From: Spisula solida
Lineage: Eukaryota > Mollusca > Bivalvia > Venerida > Mactridae
DNA: 64,000 nt
Reading direction: 5' to 3'
Assembly (NCBI GenBank): GCA_947247005.1
Contig: OX365956.1
Coordinates: 15,954,089 to 16,018,088, forward strand
Shown in pieces: positions 49,060-60,565 of this stretch (position 1 is its first letter; every line of letters begins with the position of its first letter). Below the pieces are notes generated by a model, which did no database searches, had not been told where the DNA came from, and saw nothing but the letters and a program-made list of their open reading frames with translations. A program made the position numbers and the translations under genes.

Positions 49060-49439
49060 ACCAACAACATCAAACCCGTCCCTATGGGCATGATTTAAAT
49101 GCGTCGCTGTGCATGCACTCGATTCTTTAATAAACGTACTATGGTATATGTAATAACTTTATACATTTATAAACATGCGTTAAATTTACCATTGTCTGAT
49201 GACAATAGTTGGTAGGATAATTGTAATGAAGATGGTGTAGTTATGACCTATCAGCGATACATGTTAGTAGTTTAGAGAATTGTTGCTACCCTAATAACGA
49301 TGACGTACGTACTTTAGTTACCAAACGTACGGTATACCAATTGAGTTGTTTTAATTATTTCAGAGTACAAAGGATGATTTATGTATGTAATATGAGCAGT
49401 ATTAGTTTTTTCTAACAAGTTTCTTCTTGCAGGGTAAAA

Positions 49440-50463
49440 TTCTCTTTTGTTAAAAGTGGCGTCGCCAGAAAGTACAAACAACAATGACCGTCAACAGCAA
49501 GATGATATGTCATCTGTATTGCATAAAATTAACCTAACTGCACTGGAAAAGAGTTCTACCAGTCGTTTTTCAGTGTTAGAATGACGCAAATGCTTGAAGG
49601 AATGGCTGTTAAGATTTGAAAGACAGAGAACAAATAAAAACACATAAGAACGTTTGTGTCGTCAGTTACCGAGACATTGGCAAATACTTACGTTTCAAGG
49701 TCCGGATTCTCGCCCAGATGTTCGATGAAAGATCCGGAACAATACATTCGATTCTCACTAATGCGTTACTTTTTGGCTCAGTGTGGTACGTGAATGTATT
49801 AATCAAATGGGCTAAAATAGAAAATAGAATTATTTTAGAAAAAAAAATAGCTTTTAAAAATTGTCAATTGCTGTATAGTATAAACAGAAATGGAAACAAT
49901 TCCTATGATATACTCTTTCAAAGTGCTCTACCACCATGTGGGTCAAAATAATATTTTCGTCTTGTCGGGCTCTATAATAATATATAATCCAAGTATAAAT
50001 CCGTTCTAGACAAACGAAAATACTCATTAATTGTCTGCTCTATCTCCATAAAATAAATCGAAAATTGACTCTTATACTATTTCAACTCCGGTAGTTGACG
50101 CTGTTAACCTTTTAACAGCATATCTAGCCAATCGAATTTAGTAATAAGTACATGTGACTGTTCATTGCATGAGTAATTATTTGTTCTAAGTCCTTTTCTA
50201 TAAATACAGAACTGCTCTATCTCCTTATCTATCAATACAGAACTGCTCTATCTCCATTACAATCAATAAACGACGATGGAAATGATCGCAACGATGATGA
50301 AACTAGGTCAACCAACATTCCTAGAATTCGTACTTCTGACATCTTTTATTGACATATTTAAAGGTCAAAACAAGGAGGTGTATTTGAAATATGATAAACT
50401 GGTTATAGATGGTGTCGCACATACCTTTGACTTTGTAACAGGAGGTGTTGTTCCAGATCAATA
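49440..50463 (+). pseudogene. Possible LINE ORF1 remnant upstream of the decayed LINE
   Basis: 50276-50463 translates to a short ORF ending KGQNKEVYLKYDKLVIDG-VAHTFDFVTG, like the C-terminal segment of LINE ORF1 proteins just before ORF2. Further up, 49500-49590 gives MSSVLHKINLTALEKSSTSR, reminiscent of an ORF1 coiled coil, and 49640-49735 gives VVSYRDIGKYLRFKV. The pieces are in different frames with unassigned DNA between them, so only the last is reasonably likely. Confidence 0.35.
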
Positions 50464-50539
50464 GGATGCTGGCCAATGTCACAATGAGAGACCAGGTATA
50501 AACTGTATTGACTTAAATCTCGCCGAAAGTGTTGGTAAT

Positions 50540-52128
50540 TTGATAAAAATTGGTGTTTGGAACTTTTCAGGACTCTCGGGAAAGCTGTTGATTTATAGTG
50601 ATTTATGTCACGCAGACGATTTTGTTGCATATGTTAACCAGTTTAGTATTATTGGTTTCGCTAAATCAGTCGGTGAATTTTCCATAGATAACTACACATG
50701 TTTTGACGTCGCAAGACCTATGAATGCTTCTGCAAAACGTAACTCTGGCGGTATATCTGTATTTATCAAAAACAAGACTGCGTTCAATAAACGCTTATGC
50801 CCCCTGTGGAAGCCCTGTCCATAAATAAGTCTAAGTCCAAAATTAGGTCAAGGTGAAGGTCAAAATGGGGTCAGGTGATACAGGTGTGTGGAGAGTGTTC
50901 ATATACAACATCCATGCAAGTTTGGAAGCTTTGTAGCAAGCCATAATGATGCTAGAAGAAACGGTCAATTACGGACGGACGGACGGACGGACGGACAGGT
51001 GAATCACTATATGCCTCCCGACCTATCGATACGGGGGCATAATAATAGTATACAATATGCCGACATGGTTCAGCTCAAGTCAGAAAGCAATAATATACTC
51101 TGGCTTAGTATAACTGCTAAAATGATACCCTATATGATATGCTGATATCATTTGTATATGCTCCAGAACATTCCTCTATTCACTCTAATGAAGACGTATT
51201 TGAGATACTAGAAAATTAGCTTACCGCTTATAAGCTTAGGTTTCCCGATCACTCTTTATTCGTTCTATGTGACTTTAATGCATATTGTAGTACATACCCT
51301 GATTATGTGTCTTTGGATAATAGCTTCCCAGTACTTGATAATGTTATGTATGAAGAAGAAGTGGTTCCACCACCACGAGCTAATTGTGATGGTAGGGATA
51401 TGAACAATTATGGCCAGAAATTATTGCAGTTCTGCATAGCTACCGGACTCCGTATTTGCAATGGGCGATTTGGCGATGATGCTACGGTTGGTGAGTGTAC
51501 ATGTTTTTCTGACGGAAAACCAAGTCTAATTGATTATATTCTGTCAGATCTTGCATTACAACATAAATTTAGTAATTTTATAGTTGATAATCGTGTAGAA
51601 TCTATACATATGCCGGTAATACTTGAAATTCAAACAACAAGGTCTCTTGATGACGACGGTTCACCGTCTGCAGACATAACTAAATCCAGTGATACTTACA
51701 CTAAATTGGTTTGGAACGAACTAACTAAGCAACAATATGTAAGCGATATGGTTAAAAGCCTACAAGCAATGTACGAGTCTTATAGCAAGGCGCTTGATGA
51801 CAACAATATTTCTTCTGCATTACAACAGTTGGTGCTTTGTTTTCAACGAGCCGCGGTTAATACTAGGGAATATCCCATACATAATACAGGTAAAAAATCT
51901 AAATCTCAACCATGGTTTGATTCACTATGCAAAAATATGCAAGCAAATGTATTACAAAGCCTCAGATACTTTCTTTTAAATAGATCTGAAAATGCACTGA
52001 ACGAATATAAAACTGTCAAAAATGAATATCGCAATTTCTGCGAATTGTCTAAAAGGAAATATGAGTCCAAAATGAGATCGAAATTATCAGCGGCTGCAAA
52101 AACCCAAAAGACTTTCGGAGTTTTCTGA
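50540..52128 (+). pseudogene. Decayed LINE ORF2: apurinic-type endonuclease domain and linker
   Basis: 50540 onward gives IKIGVWNFSGLSGK and GGISVFIKN, the start of an EEP/APE endonuclease. After a MITE at 50798-51039 the domain resumes with NNILWLSI, ISFVYAPEH, VLCDFNAYCSTYPDY (DFN motif), GKPSLIDYILSD and IHMPV. The last block normally reads SDHxP; the His is kept but the preceding Asp is replaced by Ile. A TAG interrupts the frame at about 51218. 51650-52128 is the linker between endonuclease and RT. It leads into the RT region in another frame at 52152. A pseudogene. Confidence 0.85.
50798..51039. mobile_element. 242-bp MITE inserted in the LINE endonuclease
   Basis: The ends TGCCCCCTGTGG and ATACGGGGGCA are inverted over seven bases (TGCCCCC), and TA lies on each side (50796-50797, 51040-51041). 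The LINE frame is interrupted exactly here and resumes beyond it. 50971-50998 inside is a GGAC microsatellite. The TA duplication suggests Tc1/mariner-type mobilisation. Confidence 0.85.
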
Positions 52129-52151
52129 AAAATAAAGTTTCGCTAGAAAGC

Positions 52152-54120
52152 GTGAATGTTACATTTGACAAATGGTACACATATTTCCAACAAATTTTCA
52201 ACCCAGATAACAGTACTGAATTTCCCGATACACCGGAAGTTGAAGGTGTTAATGATATGATTCTTGATTCTCAATTTACGCATAGTGAAATCAGTAAAGC
52301 GGTAGATAACCTCAAAAATGGCAAAGCACCTGGTAATGATGGTGTCACTGTTTGTAAAATCCATTCATGAACCGTTAGTACCAATACTAAGTTTACAATA
52401 AGTTATACGCTAATGGCATCTTCCCTAGTGATTGCTTCACTGCATTAATTACACCGGTTCTTAAAAAGGGTAATCCCGATGATCCGAGTAATTATAGGGG
52501 TATTAGTCTGCTACCAGTTCTAAGTAGGAGAGGAACAATGGGGGGGCTTTAGGAGAGGTTTTAGTACCATTGATAACATATTTTGTCTAAGTACGGTTAT
52601 CAATAAATATTTACAAAAACAACGGGGGCGATTTTATGCTCAATTTGTTGATTTCGAGAAGGCGTTTGATAGAATCAACAGGGGTGCACTATTTAATAAA
52701 CTTCTCCAGTCGAATGTTAGTCCCAAATTTGTTAAAATGATTAAATCTATATACAGTAATGTAAAGGCAAGGGTTAAAACCTCCAGTGGAATTACTGAGA
52801 GCTTTGACTGTCCTGTGGGTGTCAGACAGGGATGTACGTTATCCCCACTCCTTTTCTCGCTCTTTCATAATGATTTAAATGATTACTTAAGTAACGGAAG
52901 TCACGGGATACAAATAGGACTCAAACAGCTATTTTCTTTATTATACGCTGATGATCTTGTTTTGTTTGCTGAGACTAAAATAGAGTTACAAAGAATGATT
53001 AATAAACTTAAACAATACTGTGAAAATTGAAACCGAAAAGTAAACCTTCAAAAGACGAATGTTGTTGGTTTTTAGAAACGGCGGGTTTCTGCGATCTTAT
53101 GAAAGGTGGTATTATGGGCATGAAGAATTACGTGTCTCCACCTACTATAAATATTTGGGTGTAGTGATTTCATCTAGACACTCTTGGTATATGTGTTAAA
53201 AGACCTTAGCTAAACAGGCAACCAAGGCGATCTTTTCTCTTGAATCTAATTTGTCCAAATTTGGTAATTTGCAACCTGCACTATTCTTTAAAATATTTGA
53301 CACGAAAATTCAACCAATTTTGTCGTACGGCTCTGAAATCTGGTTCAATCATGAAGCTAAAAACATTAAAAGAGTTCACAATAAAAGGTGTAAGTTTGTT
53401 TTAAAACTGAAATGGTCAACCCCGACAACATTTGTTCTGGAGGAATTAGGTCGATATCCTCTATTACATTGTAGACTAATAAAGGCGATTAAATATTGGT
53501 TCCGCCTTTTACATATGGACGAACATAGACTCTCTTCAATCTGCTACAAAACTCAATATCGCTGGGCTGAAAATGAAACTCGTTGTTGGGCTTATTATTT
53601 GCGGATACTTTTGTATACCAATGGTTTTGGACATGTGTGGATAAACCAAGGAGTAGCAAATGAACCTAAATTTATAAGCGAATTCTCACAGAGACTTAAA
53701 GATATGCATTTACAGACATGGCAAAATTCCATTAACTCATCATCTAAAATGAACAATTACAGGCTATTTAAAACTGACTTCCGCATAGAGCCGTATCTTG
53801 AACATATGATAACATTTACTTCCGAGTTTTGATTACTAGATTTCGAGGAAGCCTTCTACCCTTGCTATGTAATACCGGTTGTTACAAATATCCCAATTGA
53901 ACAGAGATTATGTCACCTTTGTCTTCAAGCACCTGATGACGAGTACCACCTACTGCTAGTCTGCAATAAACTTACAAAAATACGAAGACAATATCTACCA
54001 AATTCGATGATACATTATCCTTCTTCCGGAAATTTTCATCATATTTAAGCCATTGTAGTCTTACTCCATATGATCTAGCTAGATATCTACATCATGCACT
54101 CGCTCACAGAAAAAACCTAA
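52152..54120 (+). pseudogene. Decayed LINE ORF2: reverse transcriptase and C-terminal Cys/His motif
   Basis: In several frames: KNGKAPGNDGV (52310), TPVLKKGNPDDPSNYRGISL (52450), FVDFEKAFDR (motif A, 52645), GVRQGCTLSPLLF (motif B, 52815), LLYADDLVLF (catalytic YADD, 52945), YYKYLGVVISS (53140), KIQPILSYGSEIW (53310) and EPYLEHM (53790). The C-terminal CHLCLQAPDDEYHLLLVC follows at about 53910 with C-x2-C-x7-H-x4-C spacing. Frameshifts near 52125, 52360 and 53080 and several stops show that it is long inactive. Jockey/CR1/I-group type; clade not decided. Confidence 0.9.
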
Positions 54121-54425
54121 ATTGTTGATGTATGTGAACATAACAAGCAACTAACGTCTTCCATTTGGTCACTTCAAAGTTCTTAATATAATATGTTGTA
54201 TGTCCGCTGTTTGTTATACATGTTATACATGATTTTGTATATTCCCTGCTAAAAATATTAGCATGTATATACTTGGGTTATTTATGTGTTGTATTATACC
54301 TTCTAATATATATTGTTTAGTAATGTTCTTTTGTGGCATTTATTCACAGTTGTACATTTTTATGTAATGTATTGTAATTTGGGCCGGAGGCCTATATTAC
54401 CTGAATAAACATATGTATGTAATAA

Positions 54426-54975
54426 AAGTTGAAAACAGAACAGCACCAACTCCTTTAAGTCAAAACGGTGGTCTTAATAGCGAATCGGTCTTATTAGCGA
54501 ACCTTTTTTGTTCTCAATTTAATACTTTCGGACCTTAAACTGGCGAAATTCTGCATGATTTCAAAATAATCAAAGTGGTCTTATTAGCGAAAATTTACTG
54601 TAATATCACCTGGTGTTTTATTAAGTGAATAAACTGAAAAAAATGGGAAGGTAAAATATAATTTCTTATGCGTGTGGTGTGATATAGCCATTAGATAAGA
54701 AAGGTATTTATTTCAAATCGAAAGGTTTTCGTCTCAGGGGATTTCTATTACTTATTAGCGCTTTAATGATTACTATTATCATAAATATTTTTATGTACAA
54801 ATGTAGGTGGGCTAATGATATTATGCTTTGAAAGTATTGTAACCTGAATTTGTGACTATTTGTATTTTATCTTATTAAAGACCATTCAGTACATTAGTTA
54901 TATCTATTATACATAATTTGTTCTTGTTGTGTTGTTAATGAATTTCCGTAATTATTTACTTTTTGTGTTTCTAAA
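54426..54975. other. Unassigned DNA
   Basis: A repeated GTGGTCTTATTAGCGAA word occurs three times near 54470-54595. No gene is seen. Confidence 0.35.
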
Positions 54976-55400
54976 TAAAAATAAAAAATACCAGATTTAT
55001 ATAGCGCCCTTTTCATGCGAACGCACGTTCAAAGGCACTTTACATGATTGTGTTGCAGCCACAAGGGCGCAAGTGCATCCTCTACCAGTGCATTTACAGC
55101 ATGATCTGACCAGAGGGACAGACTGAGAAAAAGCCCGGAAGGGAGAGAGAGAGAGACATTAGATACAGGCATGTCTGGCGCTGCAGAAGTGCGCCTAGCT
55201 CTTATTCGAATAGACAGCCTGGTTCTTTAATGTGCCCGGTGTATAGCACCGATACACAGCTTCCTAGCACTTCCAGATACTTTGCAGACCACACGGCCAG
55301 ATATTATAAATATTTCAGAAATGTCATGTTCCGATGCCAGGGATTGAACCCACGACCTCTGGATTGACAGCCCAGCGCGTTACCACTGAGCTAAATCCGC
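54976..55400 (-). mobile_element. tRNA-derived SINE with Meta-type central domain
   Basis: The minus strand starts GCGGATTTAGCTCAGTGGTA (box A) with box B GGTTCAATCCC at 55340-55350. The anticodon arm CTGGG-CTGTCAA-TCCAG would carry GTC (Asp-like). The acceptor stem and T stem are degenerate, so it is not a functional tRNA. The body has TATACACCGGGCACATTAAA followed by GAACCAGGC (55217-55245), which I recognise as the conserved domain of Meta-type SINEs in molluscs and other animals. A GA-rich stretch and a tail AAAGTGCCTTTGAACGTG...GGGCGCTATATAAAT ending in an A-rich run complete it. Near full length. Confidence 0.85.
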
Positions 55401-56204
55401 TTATATTTCTTACGTTGCCTATGTACTTCAAACATCAAGTTGCGAGAAATTTTATATTGAAATGTCAATAACAATAAACCTTCTACGTTAGAGGAAAGGG
55501 TTTGATTTATTTCTGCAGAAAAAAAGACTGCGGATTTCTTTCATTTTAACGAAACTTGTTTATTACTTTGTCTTGTTTCCTCTCCGATATTATCTGTATT
55601 ATTTACAAATAAACTTAAGGAAACATGTTTTGTACGAGTTGCTAATATACACTTAATCGATTTAAAAACGCAAAAGTGTTTTTGATACATTTAAGCCAGT
55701 TGAGAAGCTTCAATTTTATTGAAATTTTGTACTGAATGAATTCAATATATGAGGTGAAATATGTGCACATTTGATTGTAATCAATGTTTATTGGTCACTA
55801 AACCAAAAGTATTGATTGACAATGTCAAATTCACAAAATTAATAATGAATTTATAAGTTATAACCTGTTATGCGAACCAAGCTTTTTGCCTCTTTTGGCG
55901 GGAAAATAGGGGTTGTACAACACATCTATGAGAAAACCATTTATATTTCTAAAAGCTTTAAAGGATCTGGTTCATGATGCATTTCTTGACGGTCATCTGT
56001 GTCTGCCTTCATATTAAAATCACCAGTTAAAGTACAATGACACATGAGCAGTCAGCAAATGTTTGGAATTGACATTTTCTATGTCTATGGCATTTCAAAC
56101 CCGATAAAAGAATACGTCGGGGTAAATAAGAAGACAGAAAAATGAAGTGATTTTCAACATGGGTCAAAATAAACATTAATCAAAAGGTTTTGGAATGTAT
56201 ATTG
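55401..56204. other. Unassigned AT-rich DNA
   Basis: No feature that I can support. Confidence 0.3.
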
Positions 56205-56473
56205 GCGTGCTTTAAGCAGATATCTGACGTTTTATCATGGCAAAGTTGTTTAACTGTCGTCTGTCGACGATACATAGAGTTGCACAGTATTTTCATGAAG
56301 CATTTTACATCTACGATTGTCTGCGTCAAGAAGGCTGACGATACAAGCGCGTAAACATTCGTTCGGTGCAATCATGTTTACGCGCTTGTATCGTTTGCAT
56401 TCTTGACGCAGACAATCGTAGATGTAAAATGCTTCATGATAAAACGTCTAAAACATATCTGCTTAAAGCACGC
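56205..56473. repeat. Large inverted repeat, arms about 100 bp
   Basis: GCGTGCTTTAAGCAGATAT at the left is inverted as ATATCTGCTTAAAGCACGC at the right. CATTTTACATCTACGATTGTC pairs with its complement, and TACAAGCGCGTAAACA with TGTTTACGCGCTTGTA. The left arm has about 60 extra bases near 56255-56310. The two strands give overlapping ORFs with the same TQTIVDVKCFM string; these are palindrome artefacts. Confidence 0.9.
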
Positions 56474-56630
56474 AAATAGCATCAGGATGTTCTTATCTAA
56501 AAAATGTGGCACCGTATACAACGCACTTCAAAATTTAATTTTATGTTTTATGGTCGGGGGTATTGATGCCCCACAATTTGTCGCTCGCGCGTCACGTGTT
56601 AATAATGAAATGACGCCAATATGGAGCTAA

Positions 56631-59245
56631 ATTGAATTATTTTTTCGTGGAAAATCATATCAGCCGACTTCAGTAAACGAACATACTCATTTAAACGGAC
56701 CGGGTTTTAAACATAAATGGGATAATGATAGTAAGGATAGTTTTATTGAGGCATTGTCTTGTGATTCAATTACAGATAAATTGATTAATTTAAACAATCA
56801 GGTGGATACATCTCAAACAGATAGTGACATAAATGTTTGCATATCACAACTTTCCAGTATTTTAGATGAGGTAGCTTCGCCTATATTTAAGCATAAATGC
56901 AACGCTCAAACAAATAATAGTAATGCTCAGACAAACAATAATAACTGGTTTAACAGTGAATGTTCAGATAAAAGACGTCTGTTTTATAGAAAATTAAATT
57001 TATTTAGACGTAATGGATCGGACGAAAATCGTACCGAAATGGTTAAAACCAGATCGGATTATAAAACGTGTTTACGTAAGTCCAGGTTGAATTATGATCA
57101 TTCCCAAACAAAGAAACTGACGGACGCTAGATTTAAAAATGCGAAATTATACTGGAAAATGTTAAAAGAATGTGCAGGTATCAGCAAGTCAAATATTCCA
57201 TTGTCAGTTTTTGAGTAATATTTTAAAAGCGTTAATAATCCGGGTGATCCGTTTTTCGTGGCTGATGATGACATTTTACACTTTATTGATAGATACGAGA
57301 ACAATGAATTCCAAATTATGTTTCATGAATTAGATTTGTCATTTACTGAAGCGGAAATTTTCAAAGCAATAGGACAGTTAAACTCTAATAAAAGCGCGGG
57401 ACCAGATCTTCATATCAATGAATTCTTTATACATGGGAAAAATGTATTAGCTCCATATTTGATGCGTCTTTTTAACAAAATATTTGATATCGGATACTTT
57501 CCTGAGAGCTGGTCGGAGGGATATATAATACCGTTACATAAGAAGGGAAGCATTAATGATCAAAACAATTATCGTGGTATAACACTTTTAAGTACTTTGG
57601 GAAAGCTCTTTACACGTATATTAAATAACAGATTAACGGACTGGGCAGAAAATTATTCGGTTTACATAGAGGCACAGGCGGGGTTCAGAACTAAAATGGG
57701 AACTGTCGATAATATATTTGTATTACATGGGTTACTAACTCATATGATTAATAAAGGGAAACAATTTTATTGTGCTTTCATCGATTTTTCTAAAGCGTTT
57801 GATTATATAGTAAGAGATAACTTATGGTCTAAATTAATTAAGTTGGGAATCCGTGGGAAACTTTTAAATATCATGAAATCTATGTATTGTTCGGTCAAAT
57901 CTAGAGTAAAATATTGTAACCAATTGAGCAATTCATTCACGTGTACTCTCGGCGTAAGACAAGGTGAATGCCTGTCACCATTTTTATTTGCGATGTTTCT
58001 GAATGACATCGAAAGTGTTTTATCTGAGAAAGGCCTAAGCGGAATTGATGTTGAGTCTTTCAAGATATTTCTTATACTTTATGCTGATGATATGGTTATC
58101 TTCGCAAATGACGCGGCTGAGTTACAAACTAGTTTAGATGTATTAGATGATTACTGTAAACGTTGGAAGTTAATTGTTAACACAAAGAAAACGAAAATAA
58201 TGATATTTCGAAAAGGAGGGCGACTTCCCAATAACCTAAACTTTATTTTTGATGGTAATCAAGTTGAAGTAGTGAGCAAGTTTAACTACCTAGGTATAGT
58301 GTTCTCGACTGGTGGTTCTTTTACTGATACACAGAATACCTTATCCGGACAAGCATTAAAAGCTGTTTTTAAAATGAAAAAATATTTATATAAATTTACT
58401 GATCTTTCAGTAGGGCATAAACTAGATCTATTTGATAAACTAATTTCTCCAATTTTAAACTACGCAAGTGAAGTTTGGGGATTTATACAAGGTAATGCGA
58501 TCGAACGCGTGCATCTACAGTTCTGCAAACACATTTTAGGGATTAAGCGTACGACACAAAATGATTTTGTGTACGGTGAACTAGGGCGTCTAAATTATCA
58601 ATGTATAAGGTACTTTCAAATAATAAAATACTGGGTAAAATTACTTTATACAGATAACAATAAATATAATAAAAAAATATATACTATGTTAAAATCTGAC
58701 AGTGACATATATCCATATAGAAAGAATTGGTGTACTCTTTTAAAAAACTTACTTAGTACGTTAGGCTTTTATGGCGTGTGGTTATTTCAAGATGTAGGCC
58801 AACCTAAGTTATTTCTATTTTCTGCGAAGGAACGACTAAGAGATCAATTTATACACGGATGGAATGGGAGAATTCAAGAATCAAGTCGCTCATCATTATA
58901 TAAACTTTAGCATCATTTAAATTTCAACCATATTTAAACATATGTACTATTGCAAAATTTCGCTCGAATCTGACTCGATTACGTGTAGCCTCACATCGAT
59001 TATATATTGAAAGTGGTAGATGGACAAGACCTAATTCTACACCTATATCTGATAGAAAATGTTTAATTTGTGATATATTAGAAGATGAATACCATGTTGT
59101 GCTTGAGTGCAGTTTATACAGTGATATTAGAAAACAATACATCTCCTACTATTATAGACATAGACCAAATGTACAGAAATTTATAGAACTCTTATCGAAT
59201 GAAACAGAAAAGATAGTCAGAAAATTAAGCAATTTATATATATAA
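56631..59245 (+). pseudogene. LINE ORF2 with intact RT core, one nonsense codon and one frameshift
   Basis: The frame is open from 56631. It gives the linker (KWDNDSKDSFIEALSCD), a TAA at 57216-57218, then 550 codons in the same frame (57258-58910). Motifs: NKSAGPD, PLHKKGSINDQNNYRGITLL, FIDFSKAFDYI (motif A, near residue 173 of the long ORF), LGVRQGECLSPFLFAMF (motif B), LYADDMVIF (catalytic Asp pair, near 275), FNYLGIVF and SPILNYASEVWG. A frameshift near 58900 moves to another frame (KFRSNLTRLRV...CLICDILEDEYHVVLEC), which ends at TAA 59243-59245. The stop at 57216 is followed directly by YFKSVNN, so it is most simply a point mutation. The endonuclease is missing. Confidence 0.92.
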
Positions 59246-59545
59246 AGCATTTTTAATACGCAATAATAATAACTACATATAAGGTATTTTTTCAAATTTG
59301 TATAAGGATGTTATGAACCTAAATTTGTACATATTATGCTGTAACATGTGTTTTTGTACGTATGTACATGGTGTATGTGTGCGAATGAGTAGGTGTGTGT
59401 GAGTGTGTGTGTTGTGCGTATGTGTGGTGTGTTTGGTGTGTGTGATGTGTGTACGTGTGTGTACACTTTAATATTTGCATTGTATATATGTTATGTATGT
59501 CCACATGGGTCTGTGACCTTCTGGAAATTCAAATAAATTATCAAT
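56631..59545 (+). mobile_element. 5'-truncated non-LTR retrotransposon, copy 2 (well preserved RT)
   Basis: Begins inside the linker after the endonuclease domain, which is absent, and ends with hairpin GGTC-TGT-GACC (59508-59518), then CTTCTGGAAATTCAAATAAA. A GT-rich microsatellite lies at 59366-59466 in the 3' UTR. It is the same general family as copy 1 by motif order, the C-x2-C-x7-H-x4-C tail and the 3' hairpin, but sequence divergence is high. Confidence 0.9.
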
Positions 59546-60008
59546 TATCATGTAATTTATTAATCTACCGGTTTCCAGGATGATAATGAGCTAGTTTTAT
59601 TCCATAATTAAATAATATATATTTTATCATGCGTACGACTATCGTCCTATTTATTGATTTATACTCAGATAAAATTTAAACCATAATTTATAAAAAATGT
59701 CAACCCCCAAAATCGTTGCGTTTCTTAATCGGTTAAGTGTATTCAGCGCTGTTCGTTCAATGCCGTTCATCAAAAATCTTCCAGTTTTGTACGACGGCTA
59801 AATCACCAACCAAGTTTCCCTCTATTTTTTCAGTGTTGCAATTCACATGGGTAGGTGATGGCGCCGTAACCAAACCAGTTTCCCTCTACTGTATGCAGTG
59901 TTGTTATTCGGACGCCCTAAAGTTAGTGTGTGATTTGTTTCTCATTAACGCTACCTGTGCCGTTTGGCAGCCGTACAAAATCATCGGTACATTGTCGTGT
60001 GATACATA
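59546..60008. other. Unassigned DNA
   Basis: An ORF of 114 codons (59737-60081) runs into the mariner-like repeat beyond 60009 and has no recognisable domain. AACCAAGTTTCCCTCTA and AACCAGTTTCCCTCTA form a short internal duplication (about 59807 and 59872). Confidence 0.35.
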
Positions 60009-60405
60009 CGAGGGGCGTTCAATATATATTTTCTTTTTGGTCAGAAATAAGAACATTCATTTATACCAGGAAACTTTTTAACATTTCTGGAATCATCATT
60101 CCATTCCGCAATATTTCGTTATAATTTCCATCAAATTTAATTTCTGGACTGTTGTTTCTGGTGTCTTTTTCAAGGGTTAGTTATAGAATGAATAATAGAC
60201 ACTGCGTCTTTTTGAGAATAATTGTCCGTTAAAATTTCATTTCGGGATATAATCTTATTTCACAACTATTGTACCGTAAATAATGTATATGCCTTCCATA
60301 AAAAACATGATTTCCTGTACTTGATTACCATTTTTGTACAAAATAAGATCATTTTAAAGTCGCGAAATGCAAAGGACAAGGCCATTATATATTGAACGCC
60401 CCTCG
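60009..60405. mobile_element. Mariner-like MITE (397 bp, CGAGGGGCGTTCAATATATA ends)
   Basis: CGAGGGGCGTTCAATATATA at the left and TATATTGAACGCCCCTCG at the right are inverted, each bordered by TA. The ends look like mariner TIRs. It contains no transposase frame. Confidence 0.85.
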
Positions 60406-60465
60406 TATCAACCGATTGATGGTGCGGTCACATTGATTCTGGTTATATGCGCAATACTATATGTC

Positions 60466-60565
60466 TTACAATAGCCGAGTGGTCTAATGCGCCTGTTTGT
60501 TGCGATGTTAGACGATGGCGCCGTACAGTATAGGTTTCAATCCCAATATAGGTACAAATGATTTA
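60466..60565 (+). mobile_element. tRNA-like SINE head (Leu/Ser-type)
   Basis: Box-A-like TAGCCGAGTGGTCTAATGCG at 60472 and box-B-like GGTTTCAATCCC at 60533-60544, with a spacing that would allow a long variable arm. The acceptor stem cannot be paired convincingly, so I call it a SINE head or tRNA relic rather than a tRNA gene. The body downstream is not recognisable. Confidence 0.45.

Larger units (their letters stand above)
50276..54425 (+). mobile_element. Decayed non-LTR retrotransposon, copy 1 (endonuclease to 3' end)
   Basis: One element spans an ORF1-like end, endonuclease, RT, Cys/His motif and a 3' UTR. The UTR ends with the hairpin GGCC-GGA-GGCC (54382-54392), then CTATATTACCTGAATAAACA. 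The 5' limit is uncertain and may lie near 49440. It is interrupted by a MITE at 50798-51039. Confidence 0.85.

Noticed and set aside
55330..55400. Functional tRNA-Asp gene (minus strand)
   Set aside because: The anticodon arm is fine, but the acceptor stem does not pair and the T stem is broken. The Meta-domain body and A-rich tail show a SINE.
56180..56630. Related ORFs on opposite strands sharing TQTIVDVKCFM
   Set aside because: They are mirror images produced by the inverted repeat at 56205-56473.
60466..60565. Functional tRNA-Leu or tRNA-Ser gene
   Set aside because: Only box A and box B are convincing; no acceptor stem pairs.
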